In this document: in pieces, positions 35,599 through 44,094 of the stretch
Layout: every line of letters begins with the position of its first letter
Numbering within the stretch: position 1 is the stretch's first letter
Source: Bacillus sp. EB106-08-02-XG196
GTDB lineage: Bacteria; Bacillota; Bacilli; Bacillales; Cytobacillaceae
NCBI RefSeq assembly: GCF_013396335.1
Contig: NZ_JABWSY010000017.1
Span: 1-64,000 of the forward strand
DNA: 64,000 nt
Reading direction: 5' to 3'
Made by a program: the position numbers and the translations under genes
The notes under the pieces: model-generated
Databases searched by the model: none
The model's input: the letters and a program-made list of their open reading frames with translations, nothing else
Told to the model about the DNA's origin: nothing

Positions 35599-35661
35599 AT
35601 GGGGACGGTTAATGGTCCAAATAAAGCTAGTTATTGCCACAAGAACCGTCCCCGCGGTCCC
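35599..35661. repeat. GGGACGGTTC palindromic repeat, copy 3
   Basis: ATGGGGACGGTTAATGG and GCCACAAGAACCGTCCCCG in the same orientation as copies 1 and 2; it lies just upstream of the effector module's first gene. Confidence 0.83.
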
Positions 35662-35828
35662 TTATTTTCATTTCCCTCTATTTTCCTATTTATTATAAAA
35701 GCTATTTTTTTATTATTCTATAAAAAAGAGGAAATTGGTTATTTTGTACCGGTCAACCACCAGAATTTATAAAAAGTCACGCCTGAAGACCCAGACATTT
35801 TCTATTGCACCTGCTCTATACCTTCTAA

Positions 35829-35885
35829 TTCAACAAAAAAGAGGCTTCCCAAAAGTTCAAAGAACTAATGGAAAACCTCTAATTT
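35829..35885 (-). terminator. terminator of the yxe-type operon
   Basis: AGAGGTTTTCC and GGGAAGCCTCT, with an inner AGTTC/GAACT stem, are followed on the minus strand by a run of six T. It lies about 40 bases after the last gene of the operon. Confidence 0.8.
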
Positions 35886-35925
35886 GTAACCATATCAGAA
35901 TAAAATATCCCTATAAAAGCTTTCC

Positions 35926-37242
35926 CTATGAATCCAATTCTGCAGAAAAAAGTTCAATAAAATAATCGGCCTGGTGACCTAATAAAGTAGTGGCTTTTTT
36001 TAATAGGTCTTCCATTTCTAGTGGATTTCCTGGTGAACCGGTTGGTGCGTCCACTCTGGAAACAAATTTTCGGCCGTCCTTTAGGAAAATCTCTGCTATA
36101 CAATATCTCCCCTTTGGAAAACTAATTTCTGCCCTTGGGATATTTTCATCGTATTTTCGTTCTATCTTGCCCAAGACATCTCGGACTTCCTCAGAAATAT
36201 TGTTTACTGTAAAATTTTCGATGGATAAATCATATCCCAGCACTAGCAGAGCCGTGCAATATTCAGCACTAAACCGCCCTTGTTCTCCAGTTTCAGGATA
36301 TGTATAAACCAGAGCAGCATCTCCTCTTGGAGGAAAGTATAAATCGACAGAGGCAACTTCACTCGCTGTAAAACGATGCCTCGCTTTTATATCCTTCACA
36401 GCATCTATCACATGCGCATTGGCAGAGCAACATGGATATAATTTAAACCATAATCCAGGGGCATCAATCGCCCAAGGCTCTCCCCATTTTTCAAAAAACG
36501 TCCACGGATTCCTCTCGTTTTCATTGTACATGGAAAGCAATCCATTTTTTGAAAGAATTGTATTTCCATTACCGGTGACATTCTTCTTAACAAGATGGAG
36601 AATCTGCCATGCACTTTGAGCTGCCAAACCTGCATGCAGTGGTTTAATCAATGTTCCAAAATGACTTCTAGAACCGCTAATCTTAGAGACACATAAGTTA
36701 AGAGCTTGTGTCATTTGACCCGAGGAAAATTTCAAATAATGGGCCCCAGCAGCAACCGCACCATACACTCCCGCTGTTGCTGTTGTATGAAAACCTTTTT
36801 CATAATGCTCTGAGCCCAATAACTTAGCAAAGCGGGTCATGACTTCAATCCCAATCAAATAAGCTTGATAGATTGATTTCATATCCTTCTTATCCTCTAC
36901 TAATGAGAATAATAAGCTTAAAATGACCGCAGAGGGATGTCCTCGTATCTCAGAATGGACATCATCCAAATCTAAGGCATGTGCTGAATACCCATTGATT
37001 AAGCACGCATCAAAAGGATGGACCTTCCATTCCGTTCCTAACACAGCAGCCTCATTACAGCCAGAGTAAATTGCGGTATTTACCACATTTCGGAAGTTCG
37101 GATCATACTTCACACTTGCAAAACAAGATATAAAATAATCTAAAACTCCCTTTCTCAAACTTTCTTTTGTCTCTGTTCCAAGCTGTTCATAATCTGGAGT
37201 TGTTTGAATCAGTTCCACAATCACTCTCGTTAAATCATTCAT
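35926..37242 (-). CDS. yxeQ: MmgE/PrpD family protein (YxeQ-like)
   Basis: 438 residues of the MmgE/PrpD (2-methylcitrate dehydratase-like) family: INGYSAHALDLDDVHSEIRGHPSA is the family's conserved region, with FHTTATAGVYGAVAAGA and KPLHAGLAAQSA further on. It overlaps the preceding deacetylase gene by eight bases and closes the operon. Its position matches B. subtilis yxeQ, the end of the S-(2-succino)cysteine operon, where its role is not settled. Here it could act on the dicarboxylate released. Confidence 0.85.
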   Translation of the reverse strand: MNDLTRVIVELIQTTPDYEQLGTETKESLRKGVLDYFISCFASVKYDPNFRNVVNTAIYSGCNEAAVLGTEWKVHPFDACLINGYSAHALDLDDVHSEIRGHPSAVILSLLFSLVEDKKDMKSIYQAYLIGIEVMTRFAKLLGSEHYEKGFHTTATAGVYGAVAAGAHYLKFSSGQMTQALNLCVSKISGSRSHFGTLIKPLHAGLAAQSAWQILHLVKKNVTGNGNTILSKNGLLSMYNENERNPWTFFEKWGEPWAIDAPGLWFKLYPCCSANAHVIDAVKDIKARHRFTASEVASVDLYFPPRGDAALVYTYPETGEQGRFSAEYCTALLVLGYDLSIENFTVNNISEEVRDVLGKIERKYDENIPRAEISFPKGRYCIAEIFLKDGRKFVSRVDAPTGSPGNPLEMEDLLKKATTLLGHQADYFIELFSAELDS

Positions 37243-38374
37243 TTTTTAAAACATTCACCGCTAAATTAGCGAAAAACTCGGAAGCAACTTTAATCGCGTC
37301 TTCCTTTAAATCATACTGAGGATGGTGCCACTCTTGCGGTCCATCTACTCCCATCCAAACAAAAAAGCCTGGAATGTACGTTTGGTAAAACGCGAAGTCT
37401 TCCCCGCCTGCACTCGGTACTGCCTCCGCAACCTCATAACCACTTTCAACGACAGTCGCACGAATGATTTCTTCAAATTTAGAATCATTATTTACAACTG
37501 GCAAGTAATCTTCCCAATTAAATTCAACCGAACCACCATTTCCTTCTGCAATCGATTCAGCCAATTTCCTCATTAAACCTGGAATCGCTTCACGTGCCTT
37601 AGGCTGGAACGTACGAACCGTTCCTTCGAGTGTAACAACATCCGGAATTACATTCCATGTATTTCCACCATGAATACTAGTGATACTAACGACTGCATTA
37701 TCAAACAGGTCCATTCTTCTGGCAACAATTGATTGTACGGCCGTTACATATTGACTCGCAATGACAATCGGATCAATTGCATTATGAGGTATCCCCGCAT
37801 GACCGCCTACGCCAATAAACTTTATTTCAAACTTATCAACACTTGCCATGAGGCCCCCTGATTTCACACCAATGGTTCCCACAGGCAAATCTGGTTTATT
37901 ATGCATACCGAATATAGAAGAGACGCCCTCTAAAGCACCCTTTTCAACAAACTTCTTCGCACCTTGGGCAACTTCCTCCGCAGCTTGGAAAATAAACCTT
38001 ACTGTCCCATGTAACTTTTCTTTCTGGCTGTTTAAAAGAATGGCTGCCCCTAATATTGAAGTTGTATGAAAGTCATGACCACATGCATGCATTTTGCCTT
38101 CATATTTTGACTTAAATGGCACATCCGTTTGTTCCTTTATAGGCAAAGCATCAATATCCGCGCGAATCGCAATGGTTGGTCCATCAAATGAGCCTTTTAC
38201 CTCTGCAACTATACCCGTTTCTAAATCAAGCGGCAGGATAGAAATATCGTGCTCCACTAACCACTTTTTAATATGTTCAGTCGTATTGAATTCCTCAAAA
38301 GCAAGTTCTGGATTCTCATGTAAATATCTTCGTTTTTCAATTAAATCACTTAATAGTTCATGAGACATATTCAT
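37235..38374 (-). CDS. yxeP: M20 amidohydrolase, N-acyl amino acid deacetylase (YxeP/SndB-like)
   Basis: 379-residue zinc-dependent amidohydrolase. Metal motifs HACGHDFHT, QAAEEVAQGA and the C-terminal AGGEDFAFY are present, with the M20 dimerisation insert in the middle (HAGIPHNAIDP). In B. subtilis the equivalent gene removes the acetyl group in S-(2-succino)cysteine or related N-acetylcysteine breakdown. Two ATG codons lie at the start; the first is used here, with only a weak GAGATG signal. Confidence 0.88.
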   Translation of the reverse strand: MNMSHELLSDLIEKRRYLHENPELAFEEFNTTEHIKKWLVEHDISILPLDLETGIVAEVKGSFDGPTIAIRADIDALPIKEQTDVPFKSKYEGKMHACGHDFHTTSILGAAILLNSQKEKLHGTVRFIFQAAEEVAQGAKKFVEKGALEGVSSIFGMHNKPDLPVGTIGVKSGGLMASVDKFEIKFIGVGGHAGIPHNAIDPIVIASQYVTAVQSIVARRMDLFDNAVVSITSIHGGNTWNVIPDVVTLEGTVRTFQPKAREAIPGLMRKLAESIAEGNGGSVEFNWEDYLPVVNNDSKFEEIIRATVVESGYEVAEAVPSAGGEDFAFYQTYIPGFFVWMGVDGPQEWHHPQYDLKEDAIKVASEFFANLAVNVLKNE

Positions 38375-38379
38375 GATTG

Positions 38380-39120
38380 CTATTCATCTCTTTTCAATGT
38401 TTTTAAGAATTGCTTCGTTCTTTCATTTTTCGGGTTATGAAAAATTTCTTTTGGTCCATTTTCTTCAACAATATTTCCGTCTGCCATAAAAATCACCCGA
38501 TTGGCTACTTCTTCGGCAAATTTCATTTCATGTGTCACGATAATCATCGTTGTTTTTTGTTGGGCAATATCTTTTATTACTTGAAGAACTTCTGAGACCC
38601 ACTCTGGATCCAGTGCCGATGTCGGTTCATCAAATAAAATGGCGTGCGGGTTCACAGCAAGTGCCCGAGCAATTCCGACACGCTGCTGCTGTCCGCCTGA
38701 TAAAGTAGCAGGATACTGATGAAACTTATCCTCAAGCCCAACCTTGATTAGAAGCTCTTTTCCGATTCTTTCTGCTTCCCTTTTGTCCATGCCCTTCGCA
38801 ACAATTAATGACTCTGTAACATTTTGCAAAGCGGTTTTATTTTTAAAAAGATTATAGTTTTGGAAAACCATTGCTGTTTCCTGTCTGAGCAGATGGGTTT
38901 CCTTTCTGCTCATTTTCGTTACATCAACTTTTGTATCGCCAATTTCAATGATGCCTTCGTCTGGCATTTCTAATAAATTTAGGCAGCGCAGTAACGTCGA
39001 TTTCCCCGATCCAGATGGTCCGATAATGGCCAATACGTCGCCTCGATCAACATGTAGATCGACACCATTTAAAACAATATTGTCACCGAATCTCTTTTTC
39101 AGATTTGTAACAGTTATCAT
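38380..39120 (-). CDS. yxeO: polar amino acid ABC transporter ATP-binding protein (YxeO-like)
   Basis: 246-residue ATPase of the polar amino acid uptake class: Walker A GPSGSGKST, Q-loop MVFQNYNLF, signature LSGGQQQRV, Walker B ILFDEPTSALDPE and H-loop VTHEMKFAEEV. It serves the permease and binding protein encoded upstream, probably for import of a modified cysteine. Confidence 0.93.
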   Translation of the reverse strand: MITVTNLKKRFGDNIVLNGVDLHVDRGDVLAIIGPSGSGKSTLLRCLNLLEMPDEGIIEIGDTKVDVTKMSRKETHLLRQETAMVFQNYNLFKNKTALQNVTESLIVAKGMDKREAERIGKELLIKVGLEDKFHQYPATLSGGQQQRVGIARALAVNPHAILFDEPTSALDPEWVSEVLQVIKDIAQQKTTMIIVTHEMKFAEEVANRVIFMADGNIVEENGPKEIFHNPKNERTKQFLKTLKRDE

Positions 39121-39132
39121 GGTAAAACTCCT

Positions 39133-39810
39133 TTACGATATATACGGTTTTTCCATTCGTTTTTCTAGCGCCTGTTGAATCATAGTAAATATGATAATCA
39201 AGAACCAATATAGTAACGCTAATGCTAAATAAGTTTCAAAGAAGTTAAGGGACGATGCCGCTATAATTTTTCCTTGTGCAAATAATTCAACGACCCCTAA
39301 TGTAAATGCCAGTGAAGTTTCTTTTATCAGACCGATAAATACGTTGCTTGTCGCAGGTATCGCATTCCGCGTTGCTTGCGGCAGGACAATTCTGCGAAAG
39401 GCTTGTGCTCTTGTCATTCCAACAGAAAGACATGCTTCGACTTGTCCTTTATCAACAGAATTAAGAGCAGCACGGAAGATTTCCGCTAAAAACGCCGACT
39501 GTTTTAAGCTGAGCCCTAAGATGGCCGCCGTAATGGCTGTCATGGCAGTTAAAGCAGGAAAAATCTGCGGTAATCCGTAATAGATTAAAAACAACTGTAC
39601 CAATGTTGGAATGGCACGGAAAAACGATATATATATCGTCGCTAACTGTTTAAGAACAGGAATATTGGACCTAATAATTAAGGCTAAAATCAACCCGCCG
39701 ATAATTGAAAAAATCATTGATATTACAGCAAGAAATAAGGTAAGAGGTATAAATGTCAACAGCTCTGGGATAATTTCGACTAAGTACCCGAAATCTAGTT
39801 TTAATTCCAT
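39133..39810 (-). CDS. yxeN: amino acid ABC transporter permease (YxeN-like)
   Basis: 225-residue HisM/GlnP-type permease with about five helices and the EAA-loop VEACLSVGMTRAQAFRRIVLPQ for ATPase contact. A single permease probably works as a homodimer. Gaps to both neighbours are about 12-15 bases. Confidence 0.93.
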   Translation of the reverse strand: MELKLDFGYLVEIIPELLTFIPLTLFLAVISMIFSIIGGLILALIIRSNIPVLKQLATIYISFFRAIPTLVQLFLIYYGLPQIFPALTAMTAITAAILGLSLKQSAFLAEIFRAALNSVDKGQVEACLSVGMTRAQAFRRIVLPQATRNAIPATSNVFIGLIKETSLAFTLGVVELFAQGKIIAASSLNFFETYLALALLYWFLIIIFTMIQQALEKRMEKPYIS

Positions 39811-39825
39811 GTTGTCCCTCCAGAA

Positions 39826-40623
39826 TTATTTCTTAACTGTGATGTCTTCATCGGAAAAATATTTCTTAGATAATTCTGTTAAAGTACCATCTTCACGTAA
39901 TTTTTTAATTTCTGCATTAAACTCTTTACTTAATTTCTCGCCTTCTTCCGTTTTCACAAAAGGAAAAGCGATATCTTCATATATAAATGGGTCACCAACA
40001 AATTTCAATGGAAGATCACCTTTTGCAATTTCAGCAATTAAGGAAGATTTAGAGTTTACGTATCCATCCACACGTTTGTTGATAGCATCATTCATAGCTC
40101 CATCACGTGTTTCATACGTTTTTGGAATAATTTCAGGGTCATAATTTTCCAAGTTTTTCACATTATTAGAACCAAGGACACCGGAAACCGTTTTTCCTTT
40201 TAAATCCTCTAAACTATCATAATCATTGTCTTTATGCGTAACAATTGTAGCTCCTGCATATGCATATGGTTCTGAGAAATTGTATTTTTCTTTTCTTTCA
40301 GCTGTTACAGCAACAAAGTTGGCAACCGTATTAATTTTACCTGTTTCTAATTGACCCATTAAACCTGCAAAATCTGATTTAACCCATTCCACTTCATAGC
40401 CTAGGTTTGCTGCAACCTTTTCAAACACTTCTACATCAAATCCTACCAACTTACCATCTTCCTCATATCCATTTGGATAGCTTTGTGCCGTTGAACCTGC
40501 TCGAATTACCTTTTTCTCTTCACTTTTTTCACTATCTCCTGATGTTTCATTTGTACCGCCGCAAGCAGCTAAAAATAATAAAAGTGCCATGCTAATCATT
40601 AGTGCAAATTTTCTTTTCATCAT
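39826..40623 (-). CDS. yxeM: amino acid ABC transporter substrate-binding lipoprotein (YxeM-like)
   Basis: 265-residue family 3 solute-binding protein. Lipobox LAAC after MALLLF, then the typical VIRAGSTAQSYP and GFDVEVFEKVAANLG segments. Lipid-anchored outside the membrane, it gives substrate to YxeN/YxeO. The substrate is inferred from the operon (S-succinyl- or other S-substituted cysteine); cystine is an alternative. Confidence 0.92.
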   Translation of the reverse strand: MMKRKFALMISMALLLFLAACGGTNETSGDSEKSEEKKVIRAGSTAQSYPNGYEEDGKLVGFDVEVFEKVAANLGYEVEWVKSDFAGLMGQLETGKINTVANFVAVTAERKEKYNFSEPYAYAGATIVTHKDNDYDSLEDLKGKTVSGVLGSNNVKNLENYDPEIIPKTYETRDGAMNDAINKRVDGYVNSKSSLIAEIAKGDLPLKFVGDPFIYEDIAFPFVKTEEGEKLSKEFNAEIKKLREDGTLTELSKKYFSDEDITVKK

Positions 40624-40628
40624 GTTCC

Positions 40629-41141
40629 CTACCTTTTCTTATATGTTTTTGTTAATAGCAATTTTTCTAAATAAACGGTCATATGACCTTTTCCTAAATC
40701 TGCCTCGCCAACCTCTTTGTACCCACGTTTTAGATACATTTCAGCAAGCCAAGGATGTTCCTTCGCCGTTCCGAGAGATACAGATGGGCAATGAAGCTGA
40801 TCTCTTAAAAAGTCATATTCGATATAATCTAACATCTTTGTTGCATAGCCTTTTCGTTTATACTCAGGCGCCACCGCTACCCACCAAATATGCGGGATTT
40901 CATATGGTCCATGATGGCTGCTCCAGGGCATTCGGATTGAAGCGGTCGCAACTATTTCGTCCCCATCTCTCATATAAAAACAAATATTCTCATTGATATT
41001 TTTTTTCACTAATTCTTCATCGGCAGTTGCCGCAGCAAAATGAATACCTAATTCACGAATGGCCGCATAACCTCGCAAGGATAAATCGAGTATTGCTGGG
41101 ATATCCTCATTCGTCGCTTGATGAAAGGTCAAATTACTCAC
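40629..41141 (-). CDS. yxeL: GNAT N-acetyltransferase (YxeL/SnaB-like)
   Basis: 170-residue GNAT with the acetyl-CoA binding motif VAVAPEYKRKGYATKM and a C-terminal YLKRGYKEVGEADLG. In B. subtilis the equivalent enzyme N-acetylates S-(2-succino)cysteine as the first step before side-chain cleavage, with YxeP removing the acetyl group later. It overlaps the preceding lyase gene by eight bases. Confidence 0.85.
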   Translation of the reverse strand: MSNLTFHQATNEDIPAILDLSLRGYAAIRELGIHFAAATADEELVKKNINENICFYMRDGDEIVATASIRMPWSSHHGPYEIPHIWWVAVAPEYKRKGYATKMLDYIEYDFLRDQLHCPSVSLGTAKEHPWLAEMYLKRGYKEVGEADLGKGHMTVYLEKLLLTKTYKKR

Positions 41142-42498
41142 TTAAATTTCCTCCACTTTTAATAGAAGCAATGACCTCGTCTACCTTTTGACTAGCAAGC
41201 CCCGTATAACGGCTAGGATCCAAAAGTTGATTAATTTGATCCTCTGATAGGACTGCACTCACCTTCTCATTTTGAATAAGAAGCGTTTTAAATGGAACTT
41301 TTTGTTCAGATGACTCCATAGCTATTTCATAGACCAGATGGTGGGCCGTTTGTTTTCCTACCTTTTCAGATAGTGCAAACATGATACGTTCTGAAAGGAT
41401 AAGCCCCCCCTGTAGTTCCAAGTTTTTCATCATATTTTCAGGTTTAACCACAAGACCCTGTAAAACAGTAATCGTGCTTTTTAGCTGTGAAGATAAATAT
41501 AAACAAATCTCAGGTAATGCAATCCATTCACTTCGCCAGCTCATTGCATCTCTCTCATGTTCCATCACTAATGATTCATGCAGCAAGGCAACACTATGCA
41601 GGATTGGTTTGGTTAGACTTGCAATCCCTTCAAAAATAGCTGGATTTCGTTTATGAGGCATGGTTGTCGAACCAACATTACCTGCCGCAAACGGTTCTTC
41701 GACTTCATCAATCTCTGTTCGCATTAAATTATAGAATTCATTCCCCAATTTCCCTAGTGAACCACTAATTAATCCCAGCACTGAACCATACTCTGAAATA
41801 CGATCCCTAGAAGAATGCCAACAAATATTTGGCGTGTTCAACTCTAGAATCTCCAAAGCTCTTTCTTCCACTTCTGGACCAACACTTCCTAATGCAGCAT
41901 AGGTTCCTACTCCGCCAGCAAGGACACCTGTTAATACACGGCTTTCAGCAGCCTTCAGTCTTTCCAAATGGCGTTCAAACTCACTTAAAACGACCGCAAG
42001 CTTAAAGCCAAAGGTAGTGGGAAGCCCTTGCATTCCATGCGTTCTTCCAGGCATCGGAGTATCCTTATATTTTGAAGCAAGTCCAATTAAAAGCTCTGCA
42101 ACCTTCTTCGTATCACGACGGAGAATTTCATTCGCTTCTTTGAGCTGGAGAATGGTACCGGTATCGGTCACATCCTGTGTTGTTACACCATAATGAACAT
42201 ATTCGCCATATTCACCTGATAAAGATTGCAAATGGTTGACTGTTGCCATTAATGAATGCTTGAGTTTCGCAGCCTCATTTGCAATGGTCTCAATATCAAA
42301 GTTTTCTATTTTAGCAGCGTTTTTAATCGCGCTTCCAGCCTTTTCTGGAATAACACCAAGCTCACTTTCTGCCAATGCTAATGCCGCTTCCACATCAAGT
42401 ATCTTTTGCAATCTATTTTCATCGTTCCAAACAGATCGCATTTCTTCTGTACTAAAATTATTTTGAAGCATTCTTAAATCCAAAACATGAGATCCCAT
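41134..42498 (-). CDS. fumarase/adenylosuccinate lyase superfamily enzyme, candidate S-(2-succino) lyase
   Basis: 454 residues of the aspartase/fumarase superfamily closest in look to PurB and carboxymuconate cycloisomerase: TTQDVTDTG, GRTHGMQGLP and the signature GSTTMPHKRNP (about residues 276-286) with the flexible catalytic loop. The start is the ATG at 42498 after AGGGGTGG; an upstream frame to 42516 is less likely. It opens the yxe-like operon in place of the monooxygenase gene yxeK. A lyase of this superfamily that eliminates fumarate from S-(2-succino)cysteine has been described in other bacteria, so release of fumarate and N-acetylcysteine is the best guess. A housekeeping adenylosuccinate lyase is unlikely in this operon. 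Confidence 0.85.
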   Translation of the reverse strand: MGSHVLDLRMLQNNFSTEEMRSVWNDENRLQKILDVEAALALAESELGVIPEKAGSAIKNAAKIENFDIETIANEAAKLKHSLMATVNHLQSLSGEYGEYVHYGVTTQDVTDTGTILQLKEANEILRRDTKKVAELLIGLASKYKDTPMPGRTHGMQGLPTTFGFKLAVVLSEFERHLERLKAAESRVLTGVLAGGVGTYAALGSVGPEVEERALEILELNTPNICWHSSRDRISEYGSVLGLISGSLGKLGNEFYNLMRTEIDEVEEPFAAGNVGSTTMPHKRNPAIFEGIASLTKPILHSVALLHESLVMEHERDAMSWRSEWIALPEICLYLSSQLKSTITVLQGLVVKPENMMKNLELQGGLILSERIMFALSEKVGKQTAHHLVYEIAMESSEQKVPFKTLLIQNEKVSAVLSEDQINQLLDPSRYTGLASQKVDEVIASIKSGGNLSE

Positions 42499-42562
42499 TC
42501 GCTGCCACCCCTTCAAGGAAAAATATAAATCTTTCTAATTTTCTCTCAAAATATAAATTCCT

Positions 42563-42575
42563 ATAGTTTTACTAT
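42563..42575. promoter_or_regulatory. palindrome upstream of the yxe-type operon
   Basis: ATAGTTTTACTAT, a perfect 5-bp arm dyad with a 3-base centre, lies about 65 bases before the lyase start in a very AT-rich promoter region. It could be an operator for a cysteine-responsive repressor such as CymR, but I cannot match the consensus with confidence. Confidence 0.35.
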
Positions 42576-42693
42576 GAATAAGGAGTATTCTAACATAATT
42601 TATCAACCTATTAAACAAATTAGTTTTTAAATTTTTAAAAATTTTAGGATTGAAATTTCCATTCATCGAATAAGTCTTGATATGCCCACGTTC

Positions 42694-42738
42694 ACAAACA
42701 AAAATGACTACCTCTTGTTAATAAGAAAGTAGTCATTC
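42694..42738 (-). terminator. terminator of the transporter-deaminase operon
   Basis: AATGACTAC and GTAGTCATT form a stem followed on the minus strand by TTTGTTTG, 25 bases after the last gene. Confidence 0.8.
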
Positions 42739-42762
42739 TGTAAAAGGTTATTTAATTACCAG

Positions 42763-44094
42763 TTATTTTCCTTCCAATGCTTTTAAGGCCTTTGCTTTAA
42801 ATCCACATTGCTCCATGGCTTCAGCAAGCTCTGCTCTTAATTGAGTTTCATTAAAATCCACTAATTTTTTGTCTGCAACCACTTGTTTCCCAGCGATAAA
42901 TACGTCTCTAACATTGCCAGCGTTGGCCGAGTACACTATCGCAGAATAGGGATCAAAAATAGGAAACATATTCACTGAATCGGTTTCAACTAGGATGAAA
43001 TCTGCTTGTTTCCCTGCCTCAATCGAGCCAATTTGCTTCGCCATGCCTAAAACGTTTGCTCCCCCGATGGTTGCTAACTTTACAATTTCTTCAGCGGGAA
43101 AGGCACTGCGGTCCTTTAAATACGTTTTATGAAAATTTGCAAACAATCGCATTTGGCTGAATAAATCCAAGGTATTCCCGCTGCTTGGGCCATCTGTTCC
43201 CAGCCCAACCGATACGCCAGCAGCTAATAAATCCCGAATACGGGCTACACCTTTAGCCGATTTCGTATTAGCAGCGATGCAATGAGCTACTTTTACATCA
43301 TACTTCTTCAATAACTCAATATCATGATCTGATAAATGAATACAGTGTGCAGCTACAAATCTTGGACTCAATACACCTATCTCTTCTAAAAATTCAATCG
43401 GAGTTTGATTATGTTCTTTTCGAAATTTATCCATTTCAAAGTCCATTTCACTCACATGCATCATCCATGGTACATTATATTTTTGAGACAAATCATCCGC
43501 TTGCTGGAGAACTTCAATCGTATTAGAGTAGGGGGCATGTGGTGCAACGGACGCTTGGATTCTCTTATTTCCCTGCCATTTAGGCAGAAAACGTTGAGCA
43601 TACTGCAAGCCGCCCATTGGCTCTGATACATCTACCGTTACTAAATCGATGACAGTTTCAGCTAAAATACCGCGGCTATTCATTTCTTCCGCTGCTTCTG
43701 CCAATTGTTGTTCAAAATAATACATATCAAAGAATGTCGTTACACCAGCAAGCTGCATTTCAGCAATCGCATATTTTGCGCTCGTATACGCCAGCTGTTC
43801 ATTCATACATTCATTTTCTAACGGAAGCAAGAAGCGCTGTAATCGGTCTGGATAGTCATCCCCTAATGAACGAAACGGAATCATGCCAATATGAGTATGT
43901 GTATTGACCATACCTGGTAACAAAATTGCCCCTTTGGCATCGATGCATTTATCATAAGCGATGTCATTTGGCAATGAATCCATCGCGCCAACAGCTAGAA
44001 TTTTCTCCTCATCCGTTATTACATAACCTTTTGGAAACTGCTTCATTTGCTCATCTAGTGTTAAAATCCAAGCATTTTTGATGATGACTTTCAA
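42763..44094 (-). CDS. amidohydrolase, MtaD/SsnA-type deaminase
   Basis: 443-residue metal-dependent amidohydrolase. Metal ligands are seen in NTHTHIGMIPFRSL, HVSEMDFEMD, AAHCIHLSDHDIELL and LGTDGPSSGN; the C-terminal VFIAGKQVV closes the composite beta-domain. The family includes S-adenosylhomocysteine/methylthioadenosine deaminase and guanine or 8-oxoguanine deaminases; the sequence looks nearest MtaD. A TTG start overlaps the adenine deaminase stop (TTGA), so the two are translationally coupled, and a role on purines is likely. Confidence 0.85.
   Translation of the reverse strand: MKVIIKNAWILTLDEQMKQFPKGYVITDEEKILAVGAMDSLPNDIAYDKCIDAKGAILLPGMVNTHTHIGMIPFRSLGDDYPDRLQRFLLPLENECMNEQLAYTSAKYAIAEMQLAGVTTFFDMYYFEQQLAEAAEEMNSRGILAETVIDLVTVDVSEPMGGLQYAQRFLPKWQGNKRIQASVAPHAPYSNTIEVLQQADDLSQKYNVPWMMHVSEMDFEMDKFRKEHNQTPIEFLEEIGVLSPRFVAAHCIHLSDHDIELLKKYDVKVAHCIAANTKSAKGVARIRDLLAAGVSVGLGTDGPSSGNTLDLFSQMRLFANFHKTYLKDRSAFPAEEIVKLATIGGANVLGMAKQIGSIEAGKQADFILVETDSVNMFPIFDPYSAIVYSANAGNVRDVFIAGKQVVADKKLVDFNETQLRAELAEAMEQCGFKAKALKALEGK

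Noticed and set aside
35575..35640. 22-residue N-terminal extension of the small WXG-like protein
   Set aside because: It would be encoded by the palindromic repeat; the GTG at 35574 has a suitable binding site.
41134..42498. Housekeeping adenylosuccinate lyase purB
   Set aside because: It is in an amino acid transport operon away from pur genes; the superfamily signature is shared by many lyases.
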